From positions 133,332,118 to 133,396,117 of the forward strand of contig OX465579.1 of assembly GCA_950022655.1 (NCBI GenBank): DNA of 64,000 nucleotides, written 5' to 3'. Made by a program: the position numbers and the translations under genes. The stretch is from Alentia gelatinosa (lineage: Eukaryota > Annelida > Polychaeta > Phyllodocida > Polynoidae). The notes beneath the pieces are model-generated. The model ran no database searches, was not told the origin of the DNA, and worked only from the letters and a program-made list of their open reading frames with translations. Shown here in pieces: positions 28,201 through 38,699 of the stretch. How positions within the stretch are numbered: position 1 is the first letter of the stretch; every line of letters begins with the position of its first letter.

Positions 28201-31200
28201 TAGGTGGAGTTGTATTTCGTCCAGTCCGTAGTTCCCTGTATTTGATTTAAAAGAAAACGCCATTCAGCTCTAATAAAAGGTAATCGGTACATTTACGGCG
28301 ATTGATAGAAATAGAAACATGACATATCCTTCGTCACCTTATCATGTTATTGAATACCTCTGTAATCAAGATACAGACAGGGAAGAACTATCGACATGAA
28401 GAATTATGTTCTGCTGTGTTCCAAGAAGCCTGTAGTCATTAATGTTCTCCCAGCACAATCATCAATCGAAGGAGTGTTCCCTTCTTGACTGCCTTGTTGG
28501 ATAATACAAAGCTGAGACACATTGGATATTGGACACTGTGGCCATGCAGCAAAAGAATTAAAAATAACAAAACACCATCCATTTATGTAATTGAGACTTG
28601 TTAGGTATTGTGTAGTCTAGAAAGATGTTTTTCCAGCGGACTCCCAGTGTACACTTTGTTTCACAAGGTAAGCCTTTTTACACAGAAATATCTATTTTCA
28701 AGATTTATATGCAGTTACATTCGCCAGACATGACATATCATGTGTCTTTGCAGTAACAACGACGATAGTGGCATACCAGTTTACCATGAAACATCAACCA
28801 GAATTCATACCATTTCTTTTTAAAACTGATGTATCCTAAAATCATGGAAAATCTTCAAATGGTCACTTGACATACTTCAATAACAATCTAATTTAAGATC
28901 AAAACACAAGTAAAAATAATAAGGAACTGTATCGAGATAAGTAGCTGCTCAAAATACGCCATGAGTTTTGGTTGTGGAGTAATCTCACGAGGCAAAGCTG
29001 AGTGAGACCACATAGCAGACCAAAATAAATGACGTATCTCCAGGGGCTACGGATCAAGTGCAGTTCAGATTTTATTTCACCCCTATTACTGACTGACTGG
29101 CTAAGGTTTGTGATGTTCTTGTACATTGAGATTTCCTTCCTTACAATTCTCCATGGGCATTCTGCCATTTATACTGCATCGCATACAAGTGTAATGCACG
29201 ACATGGACAGACCATCATTTAAAAAAAACCATACGTAACCGTTTTTAGAGCAAGTTGCTTTCATCATGACTGACTTATTAGTATAAGAGATTAGATAATA
29301 GGCAATCCTAGCTATGCTCGGTAATCCAGCAGTAAAGTAGGACAGTGTCACTCTCCTGTGGTAAATGTGGTTGCCCTCTGTTTTCTGTTTTTGTGTGAAT
29401 AACACTTTTCACTGACATTGATTTGTACAGAACAGGCACGGATAAAGAGCGCCTGACCAACTCACAGCGTGTCTCCATGGCAGGTCTGTTACTGTCGGCT
29501 GGGCGGTAGTGCCTGCTTTCAGGAAATAAATGATGTGGGAAAACACAAGTAATTATCACGTGTACGTATTCATAACACAAAAATCGCAAATCCACCATAT
29601 ATTACTGATTTGACTTACTTTAAAACCAGTAATTATGCCTACTTGGCGGAGCTGATGATCATAATTAGGAGGATATATTCATAACACAAAAATCGCAAAT
29701 CCACCATATATTACTGATTTGACTTACTTTAAAACCAGTAATTATGCCTACTTGGCGGAGCTGATGATCATAATTAGGAGGATATATAGCATTATTCAAG
29801 TTATTCCTCACTCTAGAAAATCCGCCTAAACTTGAACAATATTTAAATGAGAAAGAAATCGCGAAGATAAATAGGGAACTTTGAGTACATGTGACTTATT
29901 AAGTGTGTATGCTAACTAAAATGTTTCAATTATGCTTGAGAGATAATCTTTCACCATATTTTAGGTTCTCAATATCATATGAAGATGAGTCAACCACTTC
30001 CTCATTGTTACACAATATGTAACCTGAAATCTGTTTATATAATGTACACGTCCCTTTGAGAAATGGGTGGTTGGAGAGTTACGGCTTGTATATTTAGGGA
30101 ACCTGAAGGATACATTGCAGGTTATATAAAATGTGCATGGACAAATATATATTGGGATACACGCGTCCGTTGATAAACACACAATAAACAACGGTTTAAC
30201 TTCAGTAACATGCCTTGAATAAGCACACAAACATGCGCAGGTTTCTAAGATCCTTATTTCAGGAAGCAGCAAAATTAACCCCAACTACAGTATAGAATTG
30301 TGGAAAGCGGTAGTGCTATAGGCATATGCCTAATATCTCTGCTTTAAAATAAATACTGAGTGCAGGTGTACTTAGAAAAAAATCACACAAACTCTAGAAA
30401 CACAAATTATGAAGAAATAAATTAATTCCTGTGGTGACATAAATAGAACTATCGAATTTCAGTGAACACAACGCCTATCTATTTTACATAGCTAGTGCTG
30501 TAGCAATTATTATTTGATTTTTTGTGATTCAGTGCTGTTGCTGATAATACTTTATACAAATAACGTATCGTTCACAAAATGTAACTTTCACTGAATTGTG
30601 ATGTGGCTAATACAGGTCCTAACTCTATGAAAAAAGTTTGTCGGGAGAACATTGACTCTGTTCGGATCAAAAGAACACAGGGATACCCCATATCATTTAT
30701 ACAGTTGATAGTCCTATAGTGTTGCACTATAGTTAATAGGTACACTTATTATTCCATTTTATATAATGCATATATATATAAAGCAAAGATACTTGTAAAG
30801 CAAGGTTTGTTGTGTTGTGTTTGTACAAAGGAAACAAAGAATATTTGGTAAATAGACACATATACACGCCAGTAGTTATGTTTCTGGAGTATAGATACAT
30901 TGTGGCAAGTCTAAATGATCCTCACGCAGATTTCTGAGGCAGGGAGGGGTCCATTGCATGTACAGAGGGCATTTCGACAGTAGAATGATACGTTATATGT
31001 TATATGCTGGTGAAATGTAATCGGGCGTATTGTTTCTTGCTTAAACCATAACCGTGTGGTAAGTGAGTTAAACTATCCCTAGACACACAATTTATCATGG
31101 TTACCGTCATCACTGCCATCGTCAGAGAGGCCACCTGGTGGCGTCAGACCACCCGCATCACACTCTACATCCACCGCCAGGGGGCGTGTGAATGCGGCAT

Positions 31201-34200
31201 CTGCAGATAGGTGGCGATTCGATCGGTGAGGATCTTCTCCCGCTAGGGGGAACATTGTGCTGCGTCTCTGTGGTACACGAATTGGTGTGCGGTGTTATTT
31301 ATTTATATCATGAAATCCCAACACGAGACGGTAAATCATCGGATTGTCCTTATAACCATGTTGCATATATTTATCCCGAGAACAACTCATGTTCAATGAT
31401 GATTAGTCAACGGGTGTAAACGAAAGAGGTCTTATTCAGGGCCGGTAACAATTACATGACTTGTCATTAATTCCCTAAAATTAACTTCTACCTGTAGTTG
31501 TACATAAGATTCCAGTAAGCTAGGTGATTAAATGACGTTATACTTTGGGACTTCATATGCGAATACCATCTATTATAAAGAAACAAACATAGAAAGAAAC
31601 TCTAACCATAGAAAACAGCTAATTTCAATATCTTCATGACAACATCATATCTGTAGCACATTCATGTTCTTATAATAAGCACGTCATACTTCATGAGGCC
31701 ACAGATTCCAGGGGTCTATTGAATAACTTATGCCTATGAGAGTAAATAGTACAAGGAGATCTGGTACGAGGGTTATCGTTTGATAATGTTCATACTCGTT
31801 CACTAAGACAATCCTAGCCAACAGAACGTCGTCCATAAGTGTTGAATATCGTCTGATTGGCGTCTGATTGGCGTACAGAAAAGGGTCTTCATGTAATTAT
31901 ATAGAACGTCCTGACCATGCTGTACAAGTCACAGAACGAGGTGCTAATTTACGGTATGTACGGACCGAGGCGTTTACGCCGAGTTCCGTACAAAGGGTAA
32001 ATAAGAATCGAGTTCTGTGACTTGTACAAGCATGGTCGGACGTTATATATTTACGATATACCCGAAATTTAAAAAAAAAATCAATTTAATTTTTCTTAAC
32101 AACCAAAATTTTAATAAATGTGTATGGGTAGGTAGTCCGTATTTTGGTGTACGGACCACTGGTCCGTACAGTATTTTTACGTCATATACTGAAACGGTAC
32201 GTATTTACAGTATATACGGCATGATATAGTAAAAGCGTAAATTATCCAACAGGCCCTTGAATAATTTCCGAGTTGACAGTAAACCTCATGACGTCATATC
32301 TAAAGATGCTCCAGTCGTAGAAATATACAGGTTTGCAGGTGGTTTTATTTCTTTCTTTTTTTTAAATTCCGTATTTTCAGCGTTTCATGGCACCGCAATT
32401 CATGACGATATCTCTGAAGAACCACTATCCACAGAAATATACAGGCCCCATACAGCTTGACATTCCTTTCCTGATTAGTTTTCGACTTTATCTAGTGAAT
32501 GTTGGTTGATCTGCATGTTTAGTCCTGACAGAATCCTGATTCAATAAACAGTCTGAGCTAAATAACTCTTGAACAAAGTTAAACACAACCATGCTAAACC
32601 ACCAGGACGCGTTCAATAACACAACATAACAATTTTAAGTATTACAGACGATCGCTAAGTGTCCCTGGGACCTATTACACTATGAGACAAACTCGGATCA
32701 TGCACACCAACATATAATTGTACACGATAAGCATCCAGAATCTTGGTAGGGAATTCATAACAATATAATCAAATATACATATATCAAATATGATAGAAAT
32801 AATGCCACGGACACTTACCCATCCAACTTGATTCACGATCTACGTAATACAACGTTTTTTGCATTATACATCATCCTCAGAGTTTAAACAGGTTGATTTG
32901 TAGAACGATTTATTCTGGTACTGTTCTCACAGCAGAGAATATTGCCCCTATTCAATACATGCCAACAACAGATTCTCCGGGGGTGAAACCAATTTCTGCC
33001 GCGTGACTATGCTTGTATCCACAGAAACTACCAGGTATCTGTACGGGCATCCAATTTGTGTACTGTATTTCAGTCGTGATATCTGAAAGGGAGTATTTCT
33101 TAAGATCGTTATCGAAAACTCACCCCATTGGAGAAGGTTTCCTTGTGGTCTTTAAAATCTAGTTTGTAGTCATCTCTGAAGTCACTCTTGTATTCTGGTA
33201 GTCGTGTGGCGACTGGTGAACCCATGTCAAAGGCCAGCGTTCTGCAGGACAACCACAATTTTCATATTTACGTACCCTAACTTTAGCAATTTCTCTCATA
33301 TGATCAGTAAGGGGATAACATAGGAAAACAGGGATGTTTTATCTATAATAAATCACATGTATTTTTGTTTGTTTTTACGAGGTGTGGTTCCCCCAAACTA
33401 TTGCCCGGCACTTCTCAGTTTGGTGCATATAACTGAAAATTACTTGTACAGCGACCGGACCAAGTGGTGTGTATTCATAGACAATAATGCAGAGTTTAAT
33501 ATCAAGACATTGGGAAACGGGTTTCACATCTTTAATCACCTTGGTCTCTCCTACAAACCGGTGTACATAATACTTGTAGATCAGACAGAGGGATTTACAC
33601 TCTGCGGATTCCTGCCACCCACTGAGAATTGGCAACAATCTAGGAAGTGTGTACATCGACATCCGGAAGAGACAGTCATTACCCCCTTACTAGGAATCCC
33701 CAATGAAATGGGTCTGTGAAGTGTGTTCATCGACAAAAATGACATGGGTTGTCATCAACCAAACGGATTGGTTGGGAAGAGGTGTGAATAGGAGGAGTCG
33801 ACATGTCTGTATTCACATCTATTGGAGCACAGTTCATGCGATTATCATACAAGGTATGGACCTTAAGGTTAATAAGAGGAACTTACGAGTCATTTATTTC
33901 TACAGTCTGTTTTCATGTTATTCGTGTTGGCCAAAATTCATATCTATTGAATAAAATTTGGTACCAGGGATACAAGTTCAGACTCGGGAAAAAGTCGGAA
34001 ATCAAGAACATTCGAAATTAAAGAAAATTCTTTGCAAGCAAGTATTTGCTCTGGTGGCCAGTGTATCCAAGCGGTTTCCGTCCAAAAAGGTCGGAAAAGT
34101 ATGGAAGCGGTCAGCACTTATCACCCGCTAGGTGCCAGGGATGCCAACGAGACAGGTACGCCTGCTAGCTGCAGACAACGTCCATGATCGGTCGAATACT

Positions 34201-37200
34201 GTTATAGGGAGTAGACCAACACTCCCCTTGTCTAAATATAGACGTTTTAATGTAATTTCATAAAATTCGGATTTCCGTCAATTGCTTGGTACTCTTCTGT
34301 AAAACTATTAGTCAAATGCACTTCTGATGTAATCGCTTGCCAATAGAGACGCCCTAAAAGGGAAATGGACCTTTATTGTTCAATGATATATATCAAGTGT
34401 CATCTGTGTTGGTAGCGAATACACGTTCTTACCTTCGGGATGTTGGTGAGAGGGGGTTCGCCCTGTAAGGGGACGAAGCAGCCGTGGGGTTGATGCCTAG
34501 TGACGTCACACTGCTTACGTCAGACCCCAGCTCTCCCCGCACCCAGTCAGGTACACTCTGCTGCTTCAGGACGAAAATATCACATATGCATTTGCAGTGC
34601 AATCAGAGTTTGTAACGCAGACATTGTCCTGACATTGTCATAGCGTCGTACGAAATAAACTAATTCCGTTTACATTGTCCATGTTTACCCTCAATATAAT
34701 TCAGACAATCATAAAGTCAATCATTTTCTTCATATGCGTCACTATATCAAGTTATGTTTTGATAACATTAGAGAATAAATAAAAACACAATAATATAAGT
34801 TATAATTGCGAACATAGAGATATCAAGCTGTTACAACATCTACTTATATGAGTAAAATTAACATCAACCTACCAAGCAACCAACAACCTAATTTGACATA
34901 TCCATTCAGCATACGTGTATGGAACGAAATATATCTAAAATTGTAACTTGATTACAGTGATTATTATAAATAACAGGCAGATGCAGGTTAGGTGTAAAAT
35001 CACGTTTACGGTCAGATTAGTGTAACTTACCTTAGGACTATTGGGACCACTATCGAATTTGATATCATCAAAGTAGATAGACTGAAACACACCAAACTCA
35101 TAATCTACAGAACCGTGCTAGTGCTACAAAACCACAGGTTAGATTGTATATACAAACAACACACTTGAATACAGTGAATTAAACATATCAATAAGGAAAC
35201 AAAGTAAATCAAACCTGATTACTGCCTTTTCTTATGGCTGCTATTTAAATGTTTGAGGGAGTATTTTCGGCCCTGTTTTAATAATTACGTTTTGACTGAT
35301 GAACATTATCAAGGGACTCTACATGATCTAATGTACTTCACAGCAACACATGGAAGAAGCATGAAACTGTACAGTTCCTGTTTTGTTTATTTAAGTAGTC
35401 ATTGAATAAAATGATTGGAGAAAGACTCGAAAATATCCTATGGATATCTTGAAATCATTATCTGGAAGAAATTTTATGGCTTACAGTATGTGTCTTATTT
35501 TCTTAGAATTGCCTGATCTATAAGTTTGTTTTGTTCCATGTGAGAACTATCATAGAATTGACGATCACAATCATTAGAGAGACAGCTAGGCAGTGTAACT
35601 GAAAATCAATTTTTATATCATATCTTGTTTGATTACGGGAATATTAGTGTACGCACTTAAGGGAGATAAAAATAGGGAAATATTATTACAGCAGGTAGCT
35701 TTCCATATTTACTTTATCATAAACTAATGTGGATTTAAAGACTTTAGCCGTCTATGCGTAATGAAGATGCTAAAATGATCTTGTTTCTCGCTGGAAGTAG
35801 ATCTCTTGCAGCCGCGTCTATAACATACAGGATGCTAAAAATTTTAAAAATACTATTTACTCTTTAATTCATTTCATCTTACTGAGGTCAAGCAGCTATC
35901 TTGGTCTGAAGGTCGTGAAGGTCAGAATGGTTGACCTCAGACTAGCACATCCTCACTCTGTGGATGGCCAAAAGCTAAAAAGCCCCAACGCATATTCTGT
36001 ATCAAATCCGTATACACAGAGCATAATGGGTTGTCCATGGGGGTAACGCTATGTCTTGTCCAAAACATTCAGTGAACGTGTAACTCCCTAACATCCTGTC
36101 ACCCCCCCCCCCCCCCCTCATTCGGAATACTGTCCTTTGCCTCCACTCTTATTCAGCGTTATTATATACCCATGACGTATGTATCGTAAATACGCACCGT
36201 TTCGCCATATAACGTATAAATATTAGACTGCACTGGGTTCCGTATAGCAGTGTACTGAACACGTTGAACGTACGTTGCTATGTATACTGAACACATTGAC
36301 GCATGTTGCTATGTATACTGAACACATTGACGCACGTTGCTATGTGAATTGAACATGTTGATGCACATTGCTATGTGGATTGAACACGTTGTTCATAATT
36401 GAACAGTACACTCTTGTACACTCTTATACCTGTATAAGAGTATACGGACGACGTTGCGCTATCGGTGGATTTACGAATTCGATGTAATTCTTGTATTTAC
36501 AGTGAGTTCTGGTTAAATTTCAACATTTACGGGTATATAATAAATATAGAACGCCCTACCATGCTCGTACATGCTACAAAACTTGATGAACATTAACGGT
36601 GAATACGGAACTCGGCGTAAATGCCTCGTTCCGTATTCCCCGTTAATGTTCATCTCGTTTTGTAGCATGTACAGCATGGTCAGGACGTTCTCTATAATTA
36701 CATCTCAAACAAGATGAAGATGCTTGCAAGTCGATATATCATATATTCCTTTTGGAATAACCACGCTTATGGCAAAAAATATCACATCTGAGATTTCCCG
36801 TCAAGCAACGATTAAGATAATCATTACAGGGAAAGTTTGCGGGTACACCTACTTTCTGTATACTTTATAACTTAAACGTTCTCAACATACATTCCCTGGT
36901 CACCTTAACTACCAAAGAGTATATAAGAGAGGAATTCTTAATTGTTCAATCATTATCAATCCAGCCCTGATGAAGGTCAGATTTCCCCTTGTCCGAAACG
37001 TAGGTGAATGGGATTGTTAATCTATAATTAAACCGCATGTACACCGAAATATTGATGAGTGGTTGTTGATCATTTTCATAGTCTTATATGTACTTAGCTT
37101 TAGCTGAAGCTTGACACAAAACACAGAGACACATCGACTGAGTGTTAAGCGAAGAGAGTCACTCACCATGTAGGCTGGTAGAGTGGGCAGTGGACCTGGC

Positions 37201-38105
37201 TCTGGGCGCTGTGTGAATGGACCTTCTAGCACGGCCCGCTTTAACATGTGTAAAAGTAGCTGACTGTATGCGTTACGATTCTTCCGTCCACTGATACCTG
37301 ACGCCGGTGGCTCGCAGAACTTCTTAATCCACTGTGCACAACGCTGTCTCTCTGTATTACAAATGATAGGGTAAGCATTTTATCTGAGGCTGGATTCGAA
37401 GTTAAATAAGTAGAAAAAGAGTATTTGGTATGGAGAAAAATATATTAGAGATAAAGCCCTGGCTTTCTCTTAATTAGTACCATTATTATAAAATGATTGA
37501 TAAAAAATCCGTTAAACAGGAACAAAAAGATTCACATTTAACATCAAATGATACTCATTTTCGCATCCATCCTATCAATGTACACTATCTCGTCTTTATT
37601 CTAATGAGAATTTAAAGAAACTCTAGCAAGATGTTCAAAGGTTGTGTCATAACCATTATTTATGATTTCTTCATGAAGTATTTATTTCTTTATAAAAAGA
37701 AGTATACTCGTAGATACAAATAATGTGGTGATGGAGTGAAATTTCTCGAAAGAAATATCAGACGCAATAGAAAACAGATAGCACAGAACTTGAAAAATTT
37801 ACAAAAGCAAATAGATTTCTTTAGTTCAATCTGTAACATGGAATTTATCTGGTAAAGCTTGTCTTATCTATATCAACGAAAAAAATTGTTTCGCTTGATT
37901 ATTCGTTCATGCTACAGGATTACCATTTTATTTTGAAATAGGAATTACACATGTGCATCTGAATGTATATTTTACACCAGCGCCTTAAACCACTGACATT
38001 CTTACCTGACTTATGCGGCAACCTCAACACATGCGGTTTCATGTTGGCCAACATCTGATCGAATTCAGTGTCCAGTCGGGATGTCACAGATTCTGGACTA
38101 TCCAT
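7121..38105 (-). CDS. CEP112: CEP112 (CCDC46) homolog, centrosomal coiled-coil protein; 26 coding exons, 3' end beyond window
   Basis: Centrosome/spindle-pole coiled-coil protein with an N-terminal DUF4485 domain. Exons in transcript order: 38105-38006, 37351-37167, 35081-35031, 34560-34433, 33241-33124, 31267-31105, 29512-29466, 28235-28193, 27045-26999, 25276-25190, 24792-24693, 24279-24161, 23085-22942, 22053-21899, 19893-19764, 19468-19376, 18931-18872, 18295-18216, 17905-17770, 16184-16077, 15641-15435, 13899-13780, 13443-13294, 11999-11947, 9661-9565, 7210-7121. All have AG/GT borders and matching phases and sum to 2811 nt (937 codons). The ATG at 38105 is preceded by an in-frame TAA with no ATG between. 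From memory of human CEP112 (about 955 aa), the order of segments is the same throughout; about 45 C-terminal residues are not found here. Exons 6-8 are the least certain and were chosen by phase. The exon 4 acceptor could lie 3 nt earlier (34563). Confidence 0.93.
11139..11738. mobile_element. 600-bp element with CCTATAAGACACCGA inverted ends
   Basis: CCTATAAGACACCGA at the left end (11139) and its complement TCGGTGTCTTATAGG at the right (ending 11738); both ends also share GCCCGATTC-type sequence further in. An extra inner copy of the end lies at 11203-11225. It contains the 18-bp perfect palindrome CCCGACGGATCCGTCGGG at 11677-11694. It lies between CEP112 exons 24 and 25. Non-coding. Confidence 0.68.
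12503..12716 (+). repeat. Dispersed repeat bounded by poly-C, copy 1
   Basis: Starts with 15 C and ends in a C-rich run near 12702-12716. Contains TTTAGCAAATACTTGAATATC, TTCCTAGCACCTA, CAAATGAGACATACCATATT and GGGACCTGTGACTCA in the order shared with the copies at 21244-21445 and 49856-50065. Confidence 0.8.
13195..13293. repeat. 24-G tract plus short tandem repeat overlapping a CEP112 splice donor
   Basis: 24 G at 13195-13218, followed by three units of CTGACCTACTGACC with AGTGGGAGGAG-like spacers up to the edge of CEP112 exon 23. On the minus strand the donor GTCAGTAGG belongs to the repeat unit. Confidence 0.85.
15150..15223. repeat. (TA)n microsatellite, about 74 bp
   Basis: Uninterrupted TA dinucleotides in the intron between CEP112 exons 21 and 22. 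It would be length-variable and cruciform-prone. Confidence 0.95.
21028..21166. mobile_element. 139-bp palindromic foldback element
   Basis: Left arm AACTTGTTAACCTAATTGGG and right arm CCCAATTAGGTTAACTAGTT, continuing through CTTTCGCTAAATCTACC and its complement to the centre ATGAGCTCTACGAGCTCAT. The foldback is nearly perfect across its length, a typical non-autonomous DNA element. It lies in the intron between CEP112 exons 14 and 15. Confidence 0.85.
21244..21445 (+). repeat. Dispersed repeat bounded by poly-C, copy 2
   Basis: Same block order as copy 1, from CCCCC at 21244 to the 16-C tract ending at 21445. The sequence has diverged, but every block is recognisable. Confidence 0.8.
22122..22457 (-). 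mobile_element. Complete tRNA-derived SINE with 10-bp target-site duplication
   Basis: About 336 bp in the CEP112 intron between exons 13 and 14. The 5' head on the minus strand resembles tRNA-Arg(UCU): a degenerate A box at 22443-22433, an anticodon-arm-like stretch containing CTTCTAA, and a B box GGTTTGAGTCC at 22389-22379 (one mismatch from GGTTCRANNCC). The 3' end reads GACGTTAAAT, then a short CCAA-repeat tail. It is bounded by direct repeats AATGAGCGTG at 22112-22121 and 22458-22467, as expected for LINE-mediated insertion. It is not a functional tRNA: the acceptor stem does not pair and the anticodon stem has mismatches. Confidence 0.85.
22490..22709. mobile_element. MITE with 15-bp TATTTATCCTACCCC inverted termini, copy 1
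   Basis: 220 bp bounded by perfect inverted repeats, TATTTATCCTACCCC at 22490-22504 and its complement at 22695-22709. It sits 22 bp from the SINE above. A second copy lies in opposite orientation at 45626-45843. There is no coding capacity; the transposase source is not in the window. Confidence 0.85.
25584..25737. mobile_element. Hairpin MITE family (TATAGAACG termini), copy 1
   Basis: 154-bp near-perfect foldback. The left arm TGTACATGCTACAAAAC pairs with the right arm GTTTTGTAGCATGTACA, ends in TATAGAACG, and has a CGGCCTGGGGCC-like centre. Three copies lie within 11 kb, all in CEP112 introns. Confidence 0.85.
26489..26865 (-). mobile_element. GCC-N4-GGC palindrome element, locus A (complete)
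   Basis: 377 bp with perfect 14-bp inverted termini TTAACCCTTTAAGG (26489-26502 and 26852-26865). Near the left end lie GCCTCAAGGC and GCCTGGAGGC plus one degenerate relative, each inside ATGCC...GGCAT palindromes; the middle is AT-rich and the right end GC-rich. Strand is set relative to loci B-D, which have the palindromes at the right end. Confidence 0.85.
26999..35081 (-). CDS. CEP112: CEP112 exons 3-9: low-complexity linker with very short exons
   Basis: Exons at 35081-35031, 34560-34433, 33241-33124, 31267-31105, 29512-29466, 28235-28193 and 27045-26999 encode about residues 96-294. Recognisable anchors are SIYFDDIKFD directly after the DUF4485 block, VPDWVRGEL, RLPEYKSDF, an acidic GLSDDGSDD run and SFRDDSMVRIQERE before the coiled coil starts. 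Between anchors the segment is rich in Ser, Pro, Thr and Gly and probably disordered. Three consecutive exons are only 47, 43 and 47 nt. Each is compatible with other frames on its own; only this combination keeps all phases (1 to 0, 0 to 1, 1 to 0). The exon at 29512-29466 uses a strong GTGAGT donor and is the least certain. Confidence 0.72.
29567..29787. repeat. Perfect 109-bp tandem duplication
   Basis: 29567-29675 is repeated without mismatch at 29676-29784, plus three further matching bases. It lies about 55 bp upstream, in transcript sense, of the short CEP112 exon at 29512-29466, in that exon's preceding intron. The identity implies a very recent duplication or an assembly artefact. 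Confidence 0.92.
31899..32049. mobile_element. Hairpin MITE family, copy 2
   Basis: 151-bp foldback related to the copies at 25.6 and 36.5 kb, with the same TATAGAACG terminus and CTGACCATGCTGTACA arm, but CAAGTCACAGAAC instead of CATGCTACAAAAC in the inner stem. The inner part is more diverged. Confidence 0.82.
36160..36544. mobile_element. Element with 13-bp TTATTATATACCC inverted termini enclosing a 31-bp minisatellite
   Basis: TTATTATATACCC near 36160 and its complement at about 36531-36543 enclose about 385 bp. Inside, 36257-36405 is a tandem repeat with units of 32, 31, 31 and 31 bp plus a partial unit, each starting GAACAC and containing TTGCTATGT. The sequence near the left end (CGTAAATACGCACCGTTTCG) is shared, inverted, with the flank of hairpin copy 2 near 32190. 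Confidence 0.7.
36544..36696. mobile_element. Hairpin MITE family, copy 3
   Basis: 153-bp foldback with arms around TACATGCTACAAAAC and centre GGAACTCGGCGTAAATGCC. It abuts the element with TTATTATATACCC inverted ends at about 36160-36544, so the two may form one composite unit. Confidence 0.83.
37167..38105 (-). CDS. CEP112: CEP112 exons 1-2: DUF4485 domain
   Basis: Exon 1 (38105-38006) and exon 2 (37351-37167) encode residues 1-95. Visible hallmarks are LDTEFDQ near residue 11, MKPHVLRLPHK near 22, ERQRCAQW near 34, GRKNRNAYSQLLLHMLKR near 57 and the FTQRPEPGPLP stretch before exon 2 ends on ATG. This is the most conserved block and gives the family call. Exon 1 ends in phase 1 (one base of a Glu codon) and exon 2 restores the frame. 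Start choice: first Met after an in-frame stop. No TATA box or other promoter element could be assigned upstream, so the 5' UTR boundary is unknown. Confidence 0.95.
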
Positions 38106-38699
38106 GGCGATTCTATCATTGAGATAATGTTCAAGAATTTAATGTTAATAAGTGCAATTAATTCCCATGGACTTTCTTAAAGTAGAGATTCAGCGAACCC
38201 AAAACATCCCACAAAAGCTTTTATTGTATTATGTATTAGTGTTTGTACAGAAACACAAGAAACGACAGTCGCCGACGAATGAACCAGAGGCAGAGCGAAT
38301 GGGCAGCTGGCTGAGGGGCTTGGTCGGCGACAAATAAGTGGGGAAACAACTGGCGACTGGGAATTACATTAGTTGCCAAGTAATGCCCCTCCCCTAGTCG
38401 CTACCCTCAACAGATAAAGCGGGATTTTTCATTTAGCGATTCAGCTGGAGAGTATGCAAGCCGCCAATGATTGTCACAGGGGGGCAGAGAGGACACAGTG
38501 GGGACCTGGCAGTGGTTGGGATGCTAGTCGCTGATGAATTGCGCTCACACTGTAAGTATGGCTCAGTACGCTATTTGCCGACATAAGCCTCTTCATTTCT
38601 CTCCGAAAAAATTCTTGTCTTGGTGTAAAAGCGGGAGAGAAAAGTACCATTTGGATTATTAATTACAACCGAAATGTTATGTTTAGTGCTGTTCTATGG

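Noticed and set aside
31105..31247. CEP112 exon 6 starting at the nearer acceptor (CCCCCTAG before CGGGAG)
   Set aside because: That frame hits a TAG inside the exon; the acceptor 20 bp further upstream keeps the reading frame and phase.
33357..33719. 120-codon plus-strand frame between CEP112 exons 4 and 5 region
   Set aside because: Contains repeat-like GTGTGTACATCGACA and GTGTGTTCATCGACA blocks, no domain, and lies in a CEP112 intron.
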